64,000 nt of DNA, taken from the NCBI GenBank assembly GCA_030682385.1, contig JAUXOG010000013.1, positions 1 to 64,000 of the forward strand. Reading direction: 5' to 3'. Made by a program: the position numbers and the translations under genes. The DNA is from Bacteroidota bacterium. GTDB taxonomy: Bacteria; Bacteroidota; Ignavibacteria; UBA10030; BY39. This document shows, piece by piece, positions 9,918-19,665 of this stretch (its first letter is position 1; every line of letters begins with the position of its first letter). A model generated the notes under the pieces. It did no database searches, had not been told where the DNA came from, and worked only from the letters and a program-made list of their open reading frames with translations.

Positions 9918-10660
9918 GCCTTCTCCAAAATCTTCAATGATGATTCATTAACGAATATTGCATCACCTTGAAGAACCATTCCATTTTGAGGATTGTACAT
10001 CTGATCATAATTTCCGATAAAATGGAATCCTTTCTTAACCAAGAAATCATATACTTCAGAAAAGGTGCTCTGGCCCTGATAAAGTGAGAAATAATTTGTT
10101 TCAACAATTACGACGTCGATCAATGGGAGTGTTTGCTCAGTGCCCCTGAGAACATGGAGTTCATATCCTTGTACATCTATTTTTGCTAAAACACCTCCTT
10201 TTAAACTATAGCCTCTGAGTAGCAGATCTAAAGTTGAAATCTTGATCGATTCTTCCTGAGTATGTTTTGTATATGGGAACGCTATCTCATGTAGTTTTTC
10301 CGCTCTAAGGAGTGAGGAGCTTGGTGAGAATGCATTACAATGGAATATTCTATCTCCATCTTCATCACCAAGTGCATAAGGAATGACAGACAAGGAAGGG
10401 ATACTTTGTTGAAGTTTAAAAAGTTTCTTCACACACTCATAGTGTGGCTCGAAAGCAATGATCGATGCTGACGGAATAACACGATGAATCATTTCCGTGA
10501 ATAAGCCTTCATTCGCGCCAATATCAAGAACTGTGTTGATGTTAAGTTGTTTCAACCATTTATCACTGTTCTGCCGTGTTATACGCTCAACAGCATTCAA
10601 CCGATATACTTCCACGCCAAACTTCTTTAACCAACGATTTATGTAAGTAAGTTTTCTCAT
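9914..10660 (-). CDS. FkbM family methyltransferase
   Basis: INTVLDIGANEGLFTEMIHRVIPSASIIAFEPHYE...AKIDVQGYELHVLRG. Confidence 0.88.
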   Translation of the reverse strand: MRKLTYINRWLKKFGVEVYRLNAVERITRQNSDKWLKQLNINTVLDIGANEGLFTEMIHRVIPSASIIAFEPHYECVKKLFKLQQSIPSLSVIPYALGDEDGDRIFHCNAFSPSSSLLRAEKLHEIAFPYTKHTQEESIKISTLDLLLRGYSLKGGVLAKIDVQGYELHVLRGTEQTLPLIDVVIVETNYFSLYQGQSTFSEVYDFLVKKGFHFIGNYDQMYNPQNGMVLQGDAIFVNESSLKILEKA

Positions 10661-12213
10661 AATATAACTCTATTATGTTTTTTTATTAACACTCGTGAAG
10701 TTAATGCAGCAAATAAGTTCGATCCACCTAAAATGCGTTGGATATCCTTTTCATGAATGAAATCAAAATATCTTATTAAAAGTGTAAATAAAAAAAGATT
10801 TAACGTAGTGGTAAGTACTATCGTTGACCATTGACCTAAGTGCAACCATACTATGATAATATCAATCAGAATAAGAACGATTGCCATAATTGAAATTGAG
10901 ATGAATCTTCTGAATGACATGAACCCAGGCTTTCCTAAAACTCGAATTTGAAAGAACCAGCTAAGAAAAAAAGAATTGAGTAACGCAAGGCCGAACGCAA
11001 TAAGAGCACCCCTGAATCCAAAATAGGGCACTAATATCGCAAAAGCAATAAAATTGATAAAGACATTCGATGCTTGAAGCTTTACAGTCTTACCAGGATG
11101 CCCCTTTACAATAAAAAATTGATATAGAGGAAGAAAAATCAACGCTATCAAATAACTTACCGATATAAATGTAATGGCCTCAGCGATAGGTTGGATATCC
11201 TTTCCGATCCATACAATTGCTACTGGTTTGGCAATGAATATGATAGTAACCACACAAAATACAATAAATGGAAAAAGTAAACGTTCTAAGTCTTCAATAA
11301 TCCCCTTGATTTGGCCATTGTCTCTCAAAGAGGCTAATAACGGTAAAACTGGATATAGTAGACGTTCTAAAATACTAAGGAATAGACTTTTAACTTTTAT
11401 ACCAATATCAAAAAAGACAACAGAATCAAGATTGACAAATCTTGCGATGAGCAGTTTATTTAAGGGCTCAAAGATCAATCCCAATATACTACTTGCATAG
11501 ACTTTCCCTCCATAAATAATATGCTTCAGGGCAATTCTTTTAAAATCTACCTTCAGTCCAACGACTGACAATCCACCCCATTTCTTTATAGCAACATATG
11601 TTAAAAAAAACCACCAAATGCTCGTAGTTATGAGAATTCCTGCACCGACTAAATCTAATGTTGGGGAAAGCATCAATATCAACAGTACAATTCCACGATT
11701 AGATATACTATAAAGAATCTGAAAACCGTTTGACCAATGCACCAAGCTCAAGGAATCCAGAATTGCTGTTGAGATTTGGCCCAACAAAAGAAAAACATTC
11801 GTGACAACAAGATATCTAAAGCATGCAATTGTTGTTTCGTCGATAAGATTTGTTGGTATTTGAAGTACCGATTGAAGCAATGGCCGGCTTAATAGAAAAG
11901 CCATTATGACGAGTAATCCAAGAAGGGACAGCATAAGAATAAAAGCCACGAGAATATCATTATCCGATTCGCGAGTCTTTCCCTGTTCAGCTAAGTGCTT
12001 AATGAGAGAAGCATTCAACCCCAGATTTGCAACAACGCCAAAATATCCAACGATAGACAGAAGTATAAAAACACCATATACTTCAACCCCAAGTTGCTGG
12101 ATCGCCACCGGGATCGTTAAGACGATTAAAAAAGAATTAACGATGACCTGGATGACTCCCGTGATCGACCCTTTTAATAAGTTTTTCTTCGTCAGATTCA
12201 ATAATCTCTCCAT
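10657..12213 (-). CDS. Wzx-like polysaccharide flippase (MATE/MOP superfamily)
   Basis: Polytopic; LLKGSITGVIQVIVNSFLIVLTIPVAIQQLGVEVYGVFILLS N-terminus typical of O-antigen/EPS flippases. Confidence 0.85.
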   Translation of the reverse strand: MERLLNLTKKNLLKGSITGVIQVIVNSFLIVLTIPVAIQQLGVEVYGVFILLSIVGYFGVVANLGLNASLIKHLAEQGKTRESDNDILVAFILMLSLLGLLVIMAFLLSRPLLQSVLQIPTNLIDETTIACFRYLVVTNVFLLLGQISTAILDSLSLVHWSNGFQILYSISNRGIVLLILMLSPTLDLVGAGILITTSIWWFFLTYVAIKKWGGLSVVGLKVDFKRIALKHIIYGGKVYASSILGLIFEPLNKLLIARFVNLDSVVFFDIGIKVKSLFLSILERLLYPVLPLLASLRDNGQIKGIIEDLERLLFPFIVFCVVTIIFIAKPVAIVWIGKDIQPIAEAITFISVSYLIALIFLPLYQFFIVKGHPGKTVKLQASNVFINFIAFAILVPYFGFRGALIAFGLALLNSFFLSWFFQIRVLGKPGFMSFRRFISISIMAIVLILIDIIIVWLHLGQWSTIVLTTTLNLFLFTLLIRYFDFIHEKDIQRILGGSNLFAALTSRVLIKKHNRVIL

Positions 12214-12226
12214 CTAATTACGATAT

Positions 12227-13660
12227 TCATCGCCAAGTTCTCATCGATCCTATTAATCTGGTTCTAGCAACGTTATCCGCTTGATGTCCTAAAGCAACAA
12301 GCAATCCTATGATGATTGCAAAATTAATAATTCCATGCCCCAAAAGCCAGGCATCAGTAACAAACATCGAAATGGAAATATATATTAATGTAGAAATCAA
12401 TGCCAGACCGAGCATTTTTTCCTCTTTATCTTTAAGATGTTGCAGATTATGAAATGAATAACGAAGAGAAGATATCAAAAAAAATAAAAACCCTAATAAC
12501 CCAAGAACACCGGTCTCCACTAATAAAGCTAGATAACCAACATGAGGAGTTCTACCTTTTACATACAGATCAAATAATACCTTAGGAATTGTACGATAAT
12601 ACTGAGAAGAATATGGAAAAGAGTAAATACCTATACCAATTAAAGGATGTGCCTCGAATGCCTGTATTGCAGTATGCCAGATAAGAAGCCGACTTCCGAT
12701 AGAACCGGTAGGATATCCCGCTTCGTTAAAAAACTGGTTTTTGTCCTTACTAATTTCGGCTGTAGGTTTAACGATATCTGGATTATTTTGTTTTATAGCC
12801 GAGAATAAAAGAATCATAATTGCAAACCCGACGCCCCCGATTAAAACAAACTTACTTCTGGACAGATTGAAATGAGATGCTTTTAGAGTTAAATATATAC
12901 CGATTATGATTAGACAAATTATTATAACAATCATGCTATTTCGAGTTTGTGTCGCAATATTTCCAAGAGTGCATATTGAGAAAATAAAAAAATATACTAC
13001 CCGTTTTAAACCTTTGCTAAGGGCCAGGAACACAAAGGATACCACTACACCAATCCCTGAATAATCGGTAAACATTATACCTGCAATACCAAAAGATCTT
13101 TTGCCAGTAATCAATGTTTCAAACAGCGCTTCGATTGATGCTGCTACAACAAGTGCCAGGAAGAATGACAAGGTTTTGCGAATTTCCTTTACTGAAGATA
13201 TTGTTGTACCGAGTATTGCGATAATCAAAAAAAAGGCGATCAGATTATAAATCAAGACAACACTTGGAAACCACTGAGCAATATTAACCATAGAAGGTAC
13301 GACAGCAATCAAAAAAACTAAAATTGGAAATGTCAGGGAGTGTTTCAAGTTTGAATAGGGTGTACTGTAATGTGTGATTAAATACGATGCAATAAATAGT
13401 AAGGAGAACCAACCGGCTGCGCTAAAGCCATAGTGCAAATCAACGAATAACATAAATATTAATAAATACTTCATCTCCGAAAAACGAAGAATGAAAATAA
13501 ATAATATTGGTATAGAAAAGAACAGCATTACTATTGTGATGTGTGGAGCAGTGAAATAAATTGTATATATAGCTGCGAGTGACATTAATACACTAGCGAA
13601 AAACACACCCGCGTTTTCGTGTATTGAACTATATAATCTATTAATTGCTGTTCGAATCAT
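12227..13660 (-). CDS. O-antigen ligase/polymerase family (Wzy-like) membrane protein
   Basis: Polytopic, with RLLIWHTAIQAFEAHPLIGIGIYSFPYSSQYY...GRTPHVGYLALLVETGVLGLLGFL (O-antigen ligase/polymerase signature). Confidence 0.8.
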   Translation of the reverse strand: MIRTAINRLYSSIHENAGVFFASVLMSLAAIYTIYFTAPHITIVMLFFSIPILFIFILRFSEMKYLLIFMLFVDLHYGFSAAGWFSLLFIASYLITHYSTPYSNLKHSLTFPILVFLIAVVPSMVNIAQWFPSVVLIYNLIAFFLIIAILGTTISSVKEIRKTLSFFLALVVAASIEALFETLITGKRSFGIAGIMFTDYSGIGVVVSFVFLALSKGLKRVVYFFIFSICTLGNIATQTRNSMIVIIICLIIIGIYLTLKASHFNLSRSKFVLIGGVGFAIMILLFSAIKQNNPDIVKPTAEISKDKNQFFNEAGYPTGSIGSRLLIWHTAIQAFEAHPLIGIGIYSFPYSSQYYRTIPKVLFDLYVKGRTPHVGYLALLVETGVLGLLGFLFFLISSLRYSFHNLQHLKDKEEKMLGLALISTLIYISISMFVTDAWLLGHGIINFAIIIGLLVALGHQADNVARTRLIGSMRTWR

Positions 13661-14855
13661 TGTTGGATGTTCGTCTTGATGGATTATACAGAAGTTTTCC
13701 CAATTGGAGTAATCGTGGATTGGTTATCAATCTAATTTTTTCATTTATATAGTAGAAAAGTATAATACTACATATTACAAATAAAGCTATTCCGAAGGAA
13801 AAGAACGTTCGAGGTGGATAACTTCTTTTTGCAGGAGTTATTGCTTTATCAACTACCTGTAGTATTGGATAATCCTTCTTTTCATCAATCTTGGCTTGCT
13901 CGTACAAAGGAGTAAGAAATTTTAATAAAGTGCCACTAATTTCTACAGTTCGAAAGAGTCGTAAATAATCCATCGAAATATTTGGCATCGACTTCAATGG
14001 AAGCATAAGGCCCCCTCGTTGACCTTTCTGATTTAATTCATCCAACTTGCGCTGATATTCTTCAAGTTCCATACGTGTGTTAACAACGACTGGAGATACT
14101 TGATCATATGTTTTTTCAAGGATTCCTAACTGGATTTGTTTCGATATTACATTTGTTTCAAGTGTAGAATAAAGTGACATAATTTCTTTGATTTGTGAAG
14201 TCATCTCAAGCATCCCAGTTTTTTCCTGAAATAATTTAAGAGAATCTTCTGATTTTTGTAAATCAGCTTTCAAATCAACTAATCGTTGTTCCAGGAACAG
14301 TCTGCTTTCACGGGATTTTGATATTCTGAGATTTATAACTCGATTATTAAGCAATTCAACAATGGTATTCGTAATAGCCGCTACACGCTTTGGCTCTGTA
14401 TCGATAAAAGTGATTTGGACCGCCCCATCTTCGGTTTCTGCGATTTTAATTTTTTTTCTTATTTTCGCTAATGCTTTTTCTCGATCCCGGGCATTTGTTG
14501 AATCGCAACCATAGGTTTGGTACAGGTCATAACTGGAGAGAATCGATTCAAGAGAAGAGCGACTATAAATTAGTGTATTATATTTATCCATTTCAACTCT
14601 TGACTGTGCTGATCCTAACTTCATCGGCAGTATATCAAAAGATTTAGAGAGGCTTCCAAGTAGTCCCGGAGTTTCATCGACCGTACTCACAATTGTCGAA
14701 GTTGCTTCATATTGGTCATCAATAAACAATAAAATTCCTAAATATGAAATAATGAGTGAAACAGTAAATGCCAATATCAATTTATTTTTCTTAGTCGCTA
14801 CGAGTAGGAAAAGATCGAGTATGTCGAAGTTTCTCTGTGCTTTATTTTCTTCCAT
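13641..14855 (-). CDS. Wzz/chain-length-determinant family protein, no fused kinase domain
   Basis: N-terminal TM, coiled-coil middle, Pro-rich C-terminal TM region (VVDKAITPAKRSYPPRTFFSFGIALFVI). Confidence 0.8.
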   Translation of the reverse strand: MEENKAQRNFDILDLFLLVATKKNKLILAFTVSLIISYLGILLFIDDQYEATSTIVSTVDETPGLLGSLSKSFDILPMKLGSAQSRVEMDKYNTLIYSRSSLESILSSYDLYQTYGCDSTNARDREKALAKIRKKIKIAETEDGAVQITFIDTEPKRVAAITNTIVELLNNRVINLRISKSRESRLFLEQRLVDLKADLQKSEDSLKLFQEKTGMLEMTSQIKEIMSLYSTLETNVISKQIQLGILEKTYDQVSPVVVNTRMELEEYQRKLDELNQKGQRGGLMLPLKSMPNISMDYLRLFRTVEISGTLLKFLTPLYEQAKIDEKKDYPILQVVDKAITPAKRSYPPRTFFSFGIALFVICSIILFYYINEKIRLITNPRLLQLGKLLYNPSRRTSNNDSNSN

Positions 14856-14872
14856 AATATATTTCCGAGGTT

Positions 14873-16528
14873 TTATTTCGTTACCTGTACAATTAATACT
14901 GCTATTCCTATCACAACACTTAAAATACTCGCAGTTTGGCTTAAAACCGTTGTATAATATGCGAATGATCTTTCAGGAGTTTTTGGTATCCAGATGTAAT
15001 CACCCTCCTCGATCGTTGTTTCATCCGGGTCTAACCATTGTTTAGTTTTACTTTTAATTATTTTAACATCACCTTTTCGGGCTGCGTCTGTAAATCCACC
15101 GCATTTGGAAGTATAATATGCCACGGTTCCATCCTTTATAAATGGTATATGACCGGGTGAAATTACCTGCCCAAAAACATAAATAGTGTTTTTTAACGAA
15201 GGTATTTGGATATAGTCGCCATCTTTGATTAATACATCTTGCGATTTATCATTTTGTAAAAAGAGTTTCTCAAAATCGACGTTTACAATTTCTTTTTGAA
15301 TTCTGAGTTCTGTTTCGATTTGATATGATGCGCTGTCGTCTGGTGAAATGCTGCCGCGCATACTCATTATCCGCTCGATATCCATTTCGCGGGGCGAAAC
15401 AGACCGTCGGTAAAGTTCTGCCGATTTTAAGGATGCGAACTCTGTAAAACCACCGGCTGCTCGAATCGCATCGGATAAACGACTGTTATTTTTGGTAATA
15501 GGATACGTACCGGGATATTTAACATCGCCACCGATATATACTACAAAATCTTCTCTCAACTCTAATTTTTGTTTAACAACAATTCTGTCGCCCGGTTCAA
15601 GTGGAATATTTTTAGAATTTCCGTCCGAAATATCGCTCAGTTTTAGTATTTTCGTTTCCAGTATTTTTGCTTCGCTATCGAGGCGTGAGAATTCGATGCT
15701 GTCTAAATTCGCTAAACGTGTACAACCGAGAGCTATTTTCAGAGCATCGGTAATGCTGTCGCCTTCTACATATTCGAATCTTCCCGGATTATTCACTTCG
15801 CCGTAAACACCAATTACATTTTTAGATGGATTTTTTCTAGGAACAATAACTACATCTCCTTCGCGAAGATACGGATTGTGCTTGTCTTCCTTGGTAGCTA
15901 AAAACTTTGGTATATCGATTCTGGTGGTTGAGCCGTCCCTTCGTTTTAAAATTATGTTGCGTGTTGACATTCTCTCGATAGTCGCTGAAAGCTCTCCTTG
16001 AGTTTGCCGTTGTGCTACCATATTTGCTGATTGTATTGCTTTATCGACACGATCTACAGCTGACAAAGTATATAACGCCGGATTTAATACATTCCCTGAT
16101 ACTGTAACTATAATCGGTCGCGGCTCGATTAGAGTGATTGTTAGCTCACTTGTAAGATATTTTTTTCGAACTTCGCTGTAAACTATTTTTTTAACATCGG
16201 CCAATGTTTTATCGGCAACTTTTATTTCTCCTACTGTCGGAATTATTAATGTGCCTTCGGGGGTAACTGTCAGGACGAAATTAACAGCAGGACTTATCCA
16301 GATATTTAAAGCAATTTTATCGGAAGGTCCTACAAAATATTTTTCTGCCTCGACCACACCCTCTAAAGCCACCTGTTGTGGTTGTTGCATGAATTGTTGA
16401 GCTTGTCGGGATTTTGAATCGAAGCTATCAAATATATTGGTTGCTTCCTTATCTCTGCTTAACTGCCCAAAAACAGCGGATGTAAAAAGTAATAGCAGAA
16501 AAAAAACTTTGTTTTTAATGTTAATCAA
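14873..16528 (-). CDS. Polysaccharide export protein (Wza/BexD family, SLBB domains)
   Basis: YFVGPSDKIALNIW...SVVIPTVGEIKV; several SLBB-like segments (GVYGEVNNPGRFEYVEGDSITDALKIALG, YIGGDVKYPGTYPI). Confidence 0.88.
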   Translation of the reverse strand: MINIKNKVFFLLLLFTSAVFGQLSRDKEATNIFDSFDSKSRQAQQFMQQPQQVALEGVVEAEKYFVGPSDKIALNIWISPAVNFVLTVTPEGTLIIPTVGEIKVADKTLADVKKIVYSEVRKKYLTSELTITLIEPRPIIVTVSGNVLNPALYTLSAVDRVDKAIQSANMVAQRQTQGELSATIERMSTRNIILKRRDGSTTRIDIPKFLATKEDKHNPYLREGDVVIVPRKNPSKNVIGVYGEVNNPGRFEYVEGDSITDALKIALGCTRLANLDSIEFSRLDSEAKILETKILKLSDISDGNSKNIPLEPGDRIVVKQKLELREDFVVYIGGDVKYPGTYPITKNNSRLSDAIRAAGGFTEFASLKSAELYRRSVSPREMDIERIMSMRGSISPDDSASYQIETELRIQKEIVNVDFEKLFLQNDKSQDVLIKDGDYIQIPSLKNTIYVFGQVISPGHIPFIKDGTVAYYTSKCGGFTDAARKGDVKIIKSKTKQWLDPDETTIEEGDYIWIPKTPERSFAYYTTVLSQTASILSVVIGIAVLIVQVTK

Positions 16529-16542
16529 TGTTCAGTTCCTCA

Positions 16543-17553
16543 TTATCTATTTTCGTACATGTTTTTGTAATATTCTTGATACTTGCCGCTGATAATTCGT
16601 TGCCACCAGTCTTTGTTGTTTAAATACCATTCGATTGTTTCGGCGATACCTTCTTCAAATGTATAACGCGGCTGCCAGCCAAGTTCATTTTTGATTTTAG
16701 TCGCATCTATTGCGTATCGTAAATCGTGTCCCGGACGGTCTTTAACATAAGTAATCAAACTCTCCGGTTTGTTCAATTTAGCTAAGAGTAGTTTAACGAT
16801 ATCGATGTTTTTCCATTCGTTGTTACCACCGATGTTGTAAACCTCACTTATCTTTCCGTTATGCAAAACAACATCGATAGCTTCGCAGTGGTCCAGCACG
16901 TGCAACCAGTCGCGGACGTTTGTACCTTGCCCGTAAACGGGGAGAGGTTTATCGTTGAGTGCGTTTGCGATCATAAGCGGGATTAATTTTTCAGGGAATT
17001 GGTAATGTCCGTAATTGTTTGAACAGCGGGTAATTAGAACCGGGGTTCCAAAGGTATGCTGATAAGCCAAAGCAAGTAAATCAGCTCCGGTTTTGCTTGC
17101 CGCATAAGGACTGTTAGGATGCAGCGGAGTTTCTTCTGTAAATTTTCCTGAGCTTCCTAACGATCCGTAAACTTCATCAGTCGAGACTTGAAGAAATATT
17201 TTTATTCCTTTTTCTTTAGCAGCATCGAGAAGAACTTGTGTACCGAGAACATTTGTTTGGACAAAAATCGCTGCACCTAATATGCTGCGGTCAACGTGTG
17301 ACTCAGCCGCAAAGTTTACCACCGTATCGATTTGATATTTTTCTATCACATTTGTAACGGTTTCCTTGTCGCAGATATCGCCTCTTTCAAAATGGTAGTT
17401 CGGATTTGATTCGATGCTTTTCAGGTTTTCTAAATTGCCGGCATAAGTCAGTTTATCAAAATTTACTATCTTGTAATCGGGATGCTTTTCAAGAATATAG
17501 TGGATAAAGTTGCTGCCAATAAATCCGGCGCCGCCTGTTACTAAAATCGTCAT
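16543..17553 (-). CDS. rfbB: dTDP-glucose 4,6-dehydratase
   Basis: MTILVTGGAGFIGSNFIHYILEKHPDYKIVNFDKLTYAGNLENL; YAASKTGADLL. Start moved from 17574 to 17553 because the first 7 codons lie in a heptamer array. Confidence 0.9.
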   Translation of the reverse strand: MTILVTGGAGFIGSNFIHYILEKHPDYKIVNFDKLTYAGNLENLKSIESNPNYHFERGDICDKETVTNVIEKYQIDTVVNFAAESHVDRSILGAAIFVQTNVLGTQVLLDAAKEKGIKIFLQVSTDEVYGSLGSSGKFTEETPLHPNSPYAASKTGADLLALAYQHTFGTPVLITRCSNNYGHYQFPEKLIPLMIANALNDKPLPVYGQGTNVRDWLHVLDHCEAIDVVLHNGKISEVYNIGGNNEWKNIDIVKLLLAKLNKPESLITYVKDRPGHDLRYAIDATKIKNELGWQPRYTFEEGIAETIEWYLNNKDWWQRIISGKYQEYYKNMYENR

Positions 17554-17585
17554 TTGCTCTCTGTTATTCGTCATTTGTAATTAGT
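17544..17585. repeat. Period-7 array, about 6 units, consensus NATTNGT (+ strand)
   Basis: AAATCGT CATTTGC TCTCTGT TATTCGT CATTTGT AATTAGT, contiguous; spans the epimerase stop and rfbB start. Confidence 0.55.
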
Positions 17586-18054
17586 CTATTTTGAATATTG
17601 TGTTAGGGTCGTGTTCGTGGCGGATTTCGTCAACTTTTTCTTTTTTCCCCATACCCATAAAAAGTCGGTTTGGGTAGTTGGTGACCATACCTAATTTATC
17701 GCCGATATTTTTATACGCATGAACGATTCCCGGCGGAACCAGGATCGATTTTGGTTCATCCTCGCCGGCAGTGATTATCATTTTGTGAAGGTAAGTGGGG
17801 GAATCCTTCCTATTATCCCAAAGATAAATTTTAAACGTTGAGGGACCGATGAAGCCGAATAAATCTGCCTGATCGACGTGTTCGTGAGGGCCCCTTGCAA
17901 CTTGAGGATTTGTCATTGAAATGTAAGACATTACGGGATGAAATTCTGTAAGAAGTTCGTCGTTGCGAAAAGTTTCAATAAGCCAACCGCGTTGGTCTGA
18001 ATATTTACCGAGTATTTTAACTGCTACACCATTGATTGGGGCGTTTTTGAACAT
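17581..18054 (-). CDS. RmlC-like cupin (dTDP-4-dehydrorhamnose 3,5-epimerase family, divergent)
   Basis: VKILGKYSDQRGWLIETFRNDEL...RGPHEHVDQADLFGFIGPSTFKIYLWDNR...VPPGIVHAYKN. Confidence 0.75.
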   Translation of the reverse strand: MFKNAPINGVAVKILGKYSDQRGWLIETFRNDELLTEFHPVMSYISMTNPQVARGPHEHVDQADLFGFIGPSTFKIYLWDNRKDSPTYLHKMIITAGEDEPKSILVPPGIVHAYKNIGDKLGMVTNYPNRLFMGMGKKEKVDEIRHEHDPNTIFKID

Positions 18055-18204
18055 CCTGATTCCTAAATAGTTTGAAAATCTGCTTGAAAATATGAAAAAA
18101 AGCTGTAAAAAACAATGGTAGCAATATGTTCGGTAAGTATTCCTTTATAATTTATTGAATAATCTGTGAAATGAATCTACAAAATGCCCAAATTAAAATC
18201 AAAT

Positions 18205-18241
18205 GGGCTGATTAATATATTTATCTTTTATCAATCAGCCC
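18205..18241 (-). terminator. Putative hairpin terminator 3' of the double-receiver gene
   Basis: gggctgatt(18205-18213)/aatcagccc(18233-18241), perfect 9 bp; minus-strand read is followed by ATTTGATTTT. Confidence 0.6.
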
Positions 18242-18256
18242 TGATACAATTTTGGA

Positions 18257-19411
18257 TTATGCAACTAATACTTCTTGAGTTTTTTTGGTTAATTCGGCAG
18301 GTGTGAAAGGTTTTGGAATGATATCGGATGCGCCTAAGTTTATCGCTTCGATTGCATTCTCAATAGAAGCATATCCGGAAATTATTATTACAGGAATTTC
18401 GGGCCAATTGCTTTTAATTGACTGCAAAACTTCGATACCGCTCCGCTTTGGCATCTTTAAATCTAATAATATTAAATCGTATCTATTGAGTTTCATCTTT
18501 TGCAATGCTGCATCTACGTCGAATGCTTCTTCAACGGCGCAGCTTTGTTTAGATAAAATTCTTCGGACACTGTGGCAAACTATAGGTTCATCGTCAATTA
18601 CTAAAACTGAATGCTTCGCCGTTGCATCCCTGCCCCACAATGCTGCTAATGGTATATCGGATCTGCTGAGACAATTAATGTAATCTGAACTTGTTGCTTG
18701 CTCAACTTCCGAAATGCTGAATGGCAGGTCGGCATCGATTATCTCGGATGTATTTCTTTTTACTTTAACGACTTTTGCACGTTCTTTCTTTTCGAGCGGA
18801 CATTCACCAACACACTCACGGCCTTCAGTGATAACTCGACGGCATTCTCGTTTTCCTAAATTACAATATGCCTTGATTGCTGCTTTCTTTGCAAGCGGTA
18901 TATCGGAATGAGTGAGGGCTTCAACATATTCTATCGAGGTTGCTTTGGCTACTTCGTTTTTATTGAATGGCATATCCACATCAATTATTTCGGAAGTATG
19001 GTCGTCAACTTTGGGTTCAACTTTTCGTTGTTCAATCTTTATTTGTCGTTGGGTTAAAGCTTTTTTTGTGGCTTCAGCCAATTCATCGGGAGTGAACGGC
19101 TTGGGTAAGTAGCTCGAAGCGCCAAGCTTTGTTGCCTTAACTGCTGTTTCGATGGATGCGTAGCCGGTAATCATTATTACTTCGAGTTCAGGATAATGAT
19201 CGCGGATAATCTGCATCAATTCCATTCCGTTAGTTTTAGGCATCATCAAGTCAGTAATCACTAAATCAAATGAGGTTTGATTAATTTTTTTGACTGCATC
19301 TTCAACATTCAATGCATTATCGATTTCATATCCTTTGCGGGAGAGAATTTTTTTGATGCTCTGACAAACAATTTCTTCGTCGTCAACCACTAATATTTTT
19401 TCAGTTATCAT
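18257..19411 (-). CDS. Response regulator with two receiver domains, a duplicated ~36-aa linker motif and a four-Cys cluster
   Basis: Two REC domains ([12 protein letters not shown]...DLMMP...ITGYAS...PKPFTP; SVLVIDDEPIVC...DLKMP...ISGYAS...PKPFTP). Linker copies TSEIIDVDMPFNKNEVAKATSIEYVEALTHSDIPLA and TSEIIDADLPFSISEVEQATSSDYINCLSRSDIPLA. Confidence 0.88.
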   Translation of the reverse strand: MITEKILVVDDEEIVCQSIKKILSRKGYEIDNALNVEDAVKKINQTSFDLVITDLMMPKTNGMELMQIIRDHYPELEVIMITGYASIETAVKATKLGASSYLPKPFTPDELAEATKKALTQRQIKIEQRKVEPKVDDHTSEIIDVDMPFNKNEVAKATSIEYVEALTHSDIPLAKKAAIKAYCNLGKRECRRVITEGRECVGECPLEKKERAKVVKVKRNTSEIIDADLPFSISEVEQATSSDYINCLSRSDIPLAALWGRDATAKHSVLVIDDEPIVCHSVRRILSKQSCAVEEAFDVDAALQKMKLNRYDLILLDLKMPKRSGIEVLQSIKSNWPEIPVIIISGYASIENAIEAINLGASDIIPKPFTPAELTKKTQEVLVA

Positions 19412-19465
19412 TTTATTTTTCCTTTTGGTTTTTGTTTAATATCATTTTTATAATACATCAATAAC

Positions 19466-19481
19466 TGCAACGGCTATGCCA
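19466..19481 (-). promoter_or_regulatory. Sigma-54 (-24/-12) promoter for the double-receiver gene
   Basis: Minus strand TGGCATAGCCGTTGCA matches TGGCAYRNNNNTTGCW at every position; 55 bp from the ATG at 19411. Confidence 0.75.
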
Positions 19482-19665
19482 TCGATATTGTAGCTGGAAA
19501 TGATTAGCTATAACCAATTATATTATAATGAGTTATGGGTGGAAAGGTTATGGTGATGTGAGTAAATAAAAGTTTTTAGAGTTACCCAAAAAAATTAGAA
19601 TATGCTGAAAAGAGGTGAGTTTGCGAAAATTATGTGGATAAAAAAAATATACACCTGCATATAAA

